Part shown: piece after piece, positions 61,467 to 64,000 of the stretch | Numbering within the stretch: position 1 is the first letter of the stretch | Layout of the letters: every line of letters begins with the position of its first letter | Assembly: GCF_014298075.1 (NCBI RefSeq) | Contig: NZ_CP060418.1 | Coordinates: forward strand, 5,022,001 to 5,086,000 | DNA length: 64,000 bases | Source: Enterobacter sp. JUb54 | GTDB lineage: Bacteria; Pseudomonadota; Gammaproteobacteria; Enterobacterales; Enterobacteriaceae | Direction of reading: 5' to 3' | Program-made: the position numbers and the translations under genes | Notes under the pieces: model-generated | Database searches by the model: none | Told to the model about the DNA's origin: nothing | The model's input: the letters and a program-made list of their open reading frames with translations, nothing else

Positions 61467-61583
61467 ATAATTAGAGTTGCTTGTAGGCAGCAAGGCCGTA
61501 AATCCCCAGGAGCTTACAGAAGTAAGTGACTGGGGTGAACGGGTGCAGCCAACACCCAAGCAACTTGAAGGATGAAGGGTATA
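61457..61583. repeat. Intact 127-bp ERIC element at the rlmD end
   Basis: 127 bases from TATACCC to GGGTATA, the canonical ERIC length, with core AAATCCCCAGGAGCTTACAG and AAGTAAGTGACTGGGGTGAA. Its first ten bases form the last codons and stop of rlmD. Confidence 0.95.
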
Positions 61584-61703
61584 CATAACATCATTCCAAT
61601 CGTATCGAGGTGGCAACAGAGTCAGTTCCCAAGCGCAGGCCCAGGTCGGTGATTGAGGTGAACGAAAAAGCCAGCGCTGATGCGGTTTGAAGGATGAGGT
61701 GTA
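61580..61703. repeat. ERIC-like element before relA
   Basis: Begins at the last bases of the intact ERIC (TATACATAACATC) and ends TTGAAGGATGAGGTGTA, an ERIC-type end. The middle has GGTGATTGAGGTGAACG, which resembles the ERIC core AGTGACTGGGGTGAACG. Probably a diverged ERIC or relative, placed head-to-tail with the intact copy. Confidence 0.6.
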
Positions 61704-61754
61704 AAAGTTGAGGCTTGCCGACTTCGGCAGGCCAGGTCCCTTAAGGAGAGGACA

Positions 61755-63992
61755 ATGGTTGCGGTAAGAAGTGCACATCTTAATAAAGCTGGTGAATTTG
61801 ACCCGAAGAAATGGATCGCGAGTCTGGGAATTTCCAGCCAGCAGTCGTGTGAACGCTTAGCCGAAACCTGGGACTACTGTCGCGAGAAAACGCAGGGACA
61901 TCCTCGAGCGGACCTTCTGTTATGGCGCGGCGTGGAGATGGTGGAAATACTCTGCACGTTGAGTATGGATATCGACACGCTACGGGCCGCCATGCTGTTC
62001 CCGCTGGCGGACGGCAACGTCGTTAGCGAAGAGGTGATGCAAGAGAGCGTCGGCAAATCCGTCGTCACGTTGATTCACGGCGTGCGCGATATGGCGGCTA
62101 TTCGCCAGCTTAAAGCCACCCACACCGATTCCGTCTCCTCGGAACAGGTCGATAACATCCGCCGCATGCTACTGGCGATGGTCGACGATTTCCGCTGCGT
62201 GGTCATCAAGCTTGCCGAGCGTATCGCCCACCTGCGGGAAGTCAAAGATGAGCCCGAAGACGAACGCGTGCTGGCGGCAAAAGAGTGCACTAACATCTAT
62301 GCGCCGCTGGCCAACCGCTTAGGGATCGGCCAGCTGAAATGGGAGCTGGAGGACTACTGCTTCCGCTATCTGCACCCGGATGAATACAAACGCATTGCCA
62401 AACTGCTGCACGAACGGCGCATCGATCGTGAACACTACATCGATGAGTTCGTGGGGCATTTACGCTCCGAAATGAAAACCGAAGGCGTCAAGGCCGAGGT
62501 CTACGGGCGGCCGAAGCATATCTACAGCATCTGGCGGAAAATGCAGAAAAAACACCTCACCTTTGATGAGCTGTTTGACGTGCGGGCCGTGCGTATCGTC
62601 GCCGAACGCCTGCAGGACTGCTATGCCGCACTGGGGATCGTCCATACCCACTATCGCCACCTGCCGGATGAGTTCGATGATTACGTTGCCAACCCCAAAC
62701 CGAACGGCTACCAGTCGATTCATACCGTGGTGCTCGGGCCTGGGGGAAAAACGGTCGAGATCCAGATCCGTACCCGGCAGATGCATGAAGATGCCGAGCT
62801 GGGCGTCGCGGCGCACTGGAAGTACAAAGAGGGCGCCAGCGCGGGCGTGAGCGGCGGGCGCGGCTATGAAGACCGTATCGCCTGGCTGCGTAAGTTGATC
62901 GCCTGGCAGGAAGAGATGGCCGATTCGGGTGAAATGCTGGATGAAGTCCGTAGCCAGGTCTTCGACGACCGGGTGTATGTCTTTACGCCGAAAGGCGATG
63001 TGGTGGATTTACCCGCCGGTTCCACGCCGCTCGACTTTGCCTACCACATTCACAGTGACGTCGGTCACCGCTGCATTGGCGCCAAAATCAGCGGGCGCAT
63101 CGTGCCGTTTACCTACCAGCTGCAGATGGGCGATCAGATTGAAATCATCACCCAGAAGCAGCCGAACCCCAGCCGCGACTGGCTGAACCCGAACCTCGGT
63201 TATGTGACCACCAGCCGCGGGCGTTCCAAAATTCACGCCTGGTTCCGTAAACAGGATCGCGACAAAAACATTCTTGCCGGGCGGCAGATCCTGGACGATG
63301 AGCTTGAGCACCTGGGGATCAGCCTCAAGGAGGCAGAGAAACACCTGCTGCCGCGCTACAACTTCAACGAGCTGGACGAACTGCTGGCGGCCATCGGCGG
63401 CGGCGATATTCGCCTTAACCAGATGGTCAACTTCCTGCAGGCGCAGTTCAATAAGCCGAGCGCCGAAGAGCAGGATGCGGCAGCGTTGAAACAGCTGCAG
63501 CAGAAAAGCTGGGCGCCGCAGAGCCGCAGCAAAGACAATGGTCGGGTGGTGGTGGAAGGCGTCGGTAACCTGATGCACCACATTGCGCGCTGCTGCCAGC
63601 CCATCCCGGGCGATGAGATTGTCGGCTTTATCACCCAGGGGCGTGGGATTTCGGTACACCGGGCAGACTGCGATCAACTGACGGAACTGCAGTCGCATGC
63701 GCCGGAGCGTATCGTTGACGCGGTGTGGGGAGAAAGCTACTCCGCCGGTTATTCGCTGGTGGTTCGCGTTGTCGCCAACGATCGCAGCGGCCTGCTGCGG
63801 GATATCACCACGATCCTCGCCAATGAAAAAGTGAACGTGCTCGGCGTTGCCAGCCGCAGCGACACCAAACAGCAGTTGGCGACGATCGACATGAACATTG
63901 AAATCTACAACCTGCAGGTGCTGGGCCGCGTGCTCGGGAAACTGAACCAGGTACCGGATGTGATTGATGCCCGCCGTCTGCACGGGGGCTAA
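61755..63992 (+). CDS. relA: (p)ppGpp synthetase I RelA
   Basis: 745 residues (E. coli 744), complete within the window. The pseudo-hydrolase domain lacks the HD pair (FPLADGNVV in its place), so it only synthesises. The synthetase domain (YGRPKHIYSIWRKM, NGYQSIHTVV, EIQIRTRQMHEDAE), TGS domain (VFTPKGDVVDLPAGSTPLDF), zinc-finger region (IARCCQPIPGDEI) and C-terminal ACT domain follow. It is activated by uncharged tRNA on ribosomes. The start follows AAGGAGAGG. Two ERIC-type repeats fill most of the gap from rlmD and may be part of its transcript leader. Confidence 0.98.
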   Translation: MVAVRSAHLNKAGEFDPKKWIASLGISSQQSCERLAETWDYCREKTQGHPRADLLLWRGVEMVEILCTLSMDIDTLRAAMLFPLADGNVVSEEVMQESVGKSVVTLIHGVRDMAAIRQLKATHTDSVSSEQVDNIRRMLLAMVDDFRCVVIKLAERIAHLREVKDEPEDERVLAAKECTNIYAPLANRLGIGQLKWELEDYCFRYLHPDEYKRIAKLLHERRIDREHYIDEFVGHLRSEMKTEGVKAEVYGRPKHIYSIWRKMQKKHLTFDELFDVRAVRIVAERLQDCYAALGIVHTHYRHLPDEFDDYVANPKPNGYQSIHTVVLGPGGKTVEIQIRTRQMHEDAELGVAAHWKYKEGASAGVSGGRGYEDRIAWLRKLIAWQEEMADSGEMLDEVRSQVFDDRVYVFTPKGDVVDLPAGSTPLDFAYHIHSDVGHRCIGAKISGRIVPFTYQLQMGDQIEIITQKQPNPSRDWLNPNLGYVTTSRGRSKIHAWFRKQDRDKNILAGRQILDDELEHLGISLKEAEKHLLPRYNFNELDELLAAIGGGDIRLNQMVNFLQAQFNKPSAEEQDAAALKQLQQKSWAPQSRSKDNGRVVVEGVGNLMHHIARCCQPIPGDEIVGFITQGRGISVHRADCDQLTELQSHAPERIVDAVWGESYSAGYSLVVRVVANDRSGLLRDITTILANEKVNVLGVASRSDTKQQLATIDMNIEIYNLQVLGRVLGKLNQVPDVIDARRLHGG

Positions 63993-64000
63993 TTGATCGT

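Overview
The window is a piece of chromosomal backbone from a Gram-negative enteric bacterium (Enterobacteriaceae). Nearly every protein aligns by eye over full length with a familiar Escherichia coli or Salmonella protein, and the backbone order (ptsP-lgt-thyA, recC-ptrA-recB-recD, argA/amiC, metZWV-type tRNAs, mltA, csdE-csdA, gcvA, fuc genes, sdaC-sdaB, queF, syd-csrB-yqcC-truC-yqcA, gud genes, barA, rlmD, relA) is that of E. coli. Blocks added to this order (late cobalamin genes, kdgT/kduI, a glycerate kinase gene behind gudD), fairly high GC, ERIC elements and REP palindromes suggest a Klebsiella/Raoultella/Enterobacter-type genome. The genus is an inference; I cannot fix it from the window alone.

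Layout. 1-4083: end of ptsP, lgt-thyA, then four type II/IV-pilin-like genes (ppdA, ppdB, ygdB, ppdC). 4096-15851: recC, ptrA, recB, recD, the RecBCD helicase/nuclease with protease III embedded. 15927-18738: divergent argA (two ARG boxes) and amiC. 18757-23826: cobD-cbiB-cbiP-cobU-cobS, late cobalamin assembly, with an odd duplicated hairpin leader inside. 23963-24290: three identical initiator tRNA-Met genes. 24506-31095: mltA, tcdA, csdE-csdA, the sRNA gene gcvB divergent from gcvA, ygdD, rlmM. 31193-39398: complete L-fucose regulon (fucPIKUR and fucAO, divergent). 39459-45464: xni, an inserted kdgT/kduI pair with a KdgR-type operator, and sdaC-sdaB. 46051-51410: ppnN, queF, syd, CsrB RNA, yqcC-truC-yqcA. 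51870-57144: gudP-gudX-gudD-garK, glucarate use. 57218-63992: barA, rlmD, relA.

How the genes work together. The window joins several sugar-acid routes (fucose, glucarate, ketodeoxyuronates, serine) that feed lactaldehyde, glycerate or pyruvate to central metabolism. It also holds both ends of one regulatory path: BarA (sensor kinase) and CsrB (the RNA that BarA/UvrY switches on), with UvrY-type palindromes in front of csrB. TcdA and CsdA/CsdE form the sulfur-transfer/t6A-cyclisation module. RlmM, RlmD, TruC and QueF modify RNA, and RelA makes (p)ppGpp.

I found no prophage, insertion sequence with a transposase, CRISPR array, toxin-antitoxin pair or defence island. The points most worth a second look are non-coding: the duplicated hairpin leader between cobD and cbiB; an ERIC element carrying a 76-bp internal insert beside csrB; three ERIC or ERIC-like elements bracketing rlmD, one of which supplies the rlmD stop codon; and a set of repeated half-sites in the fucP-fucA interval.
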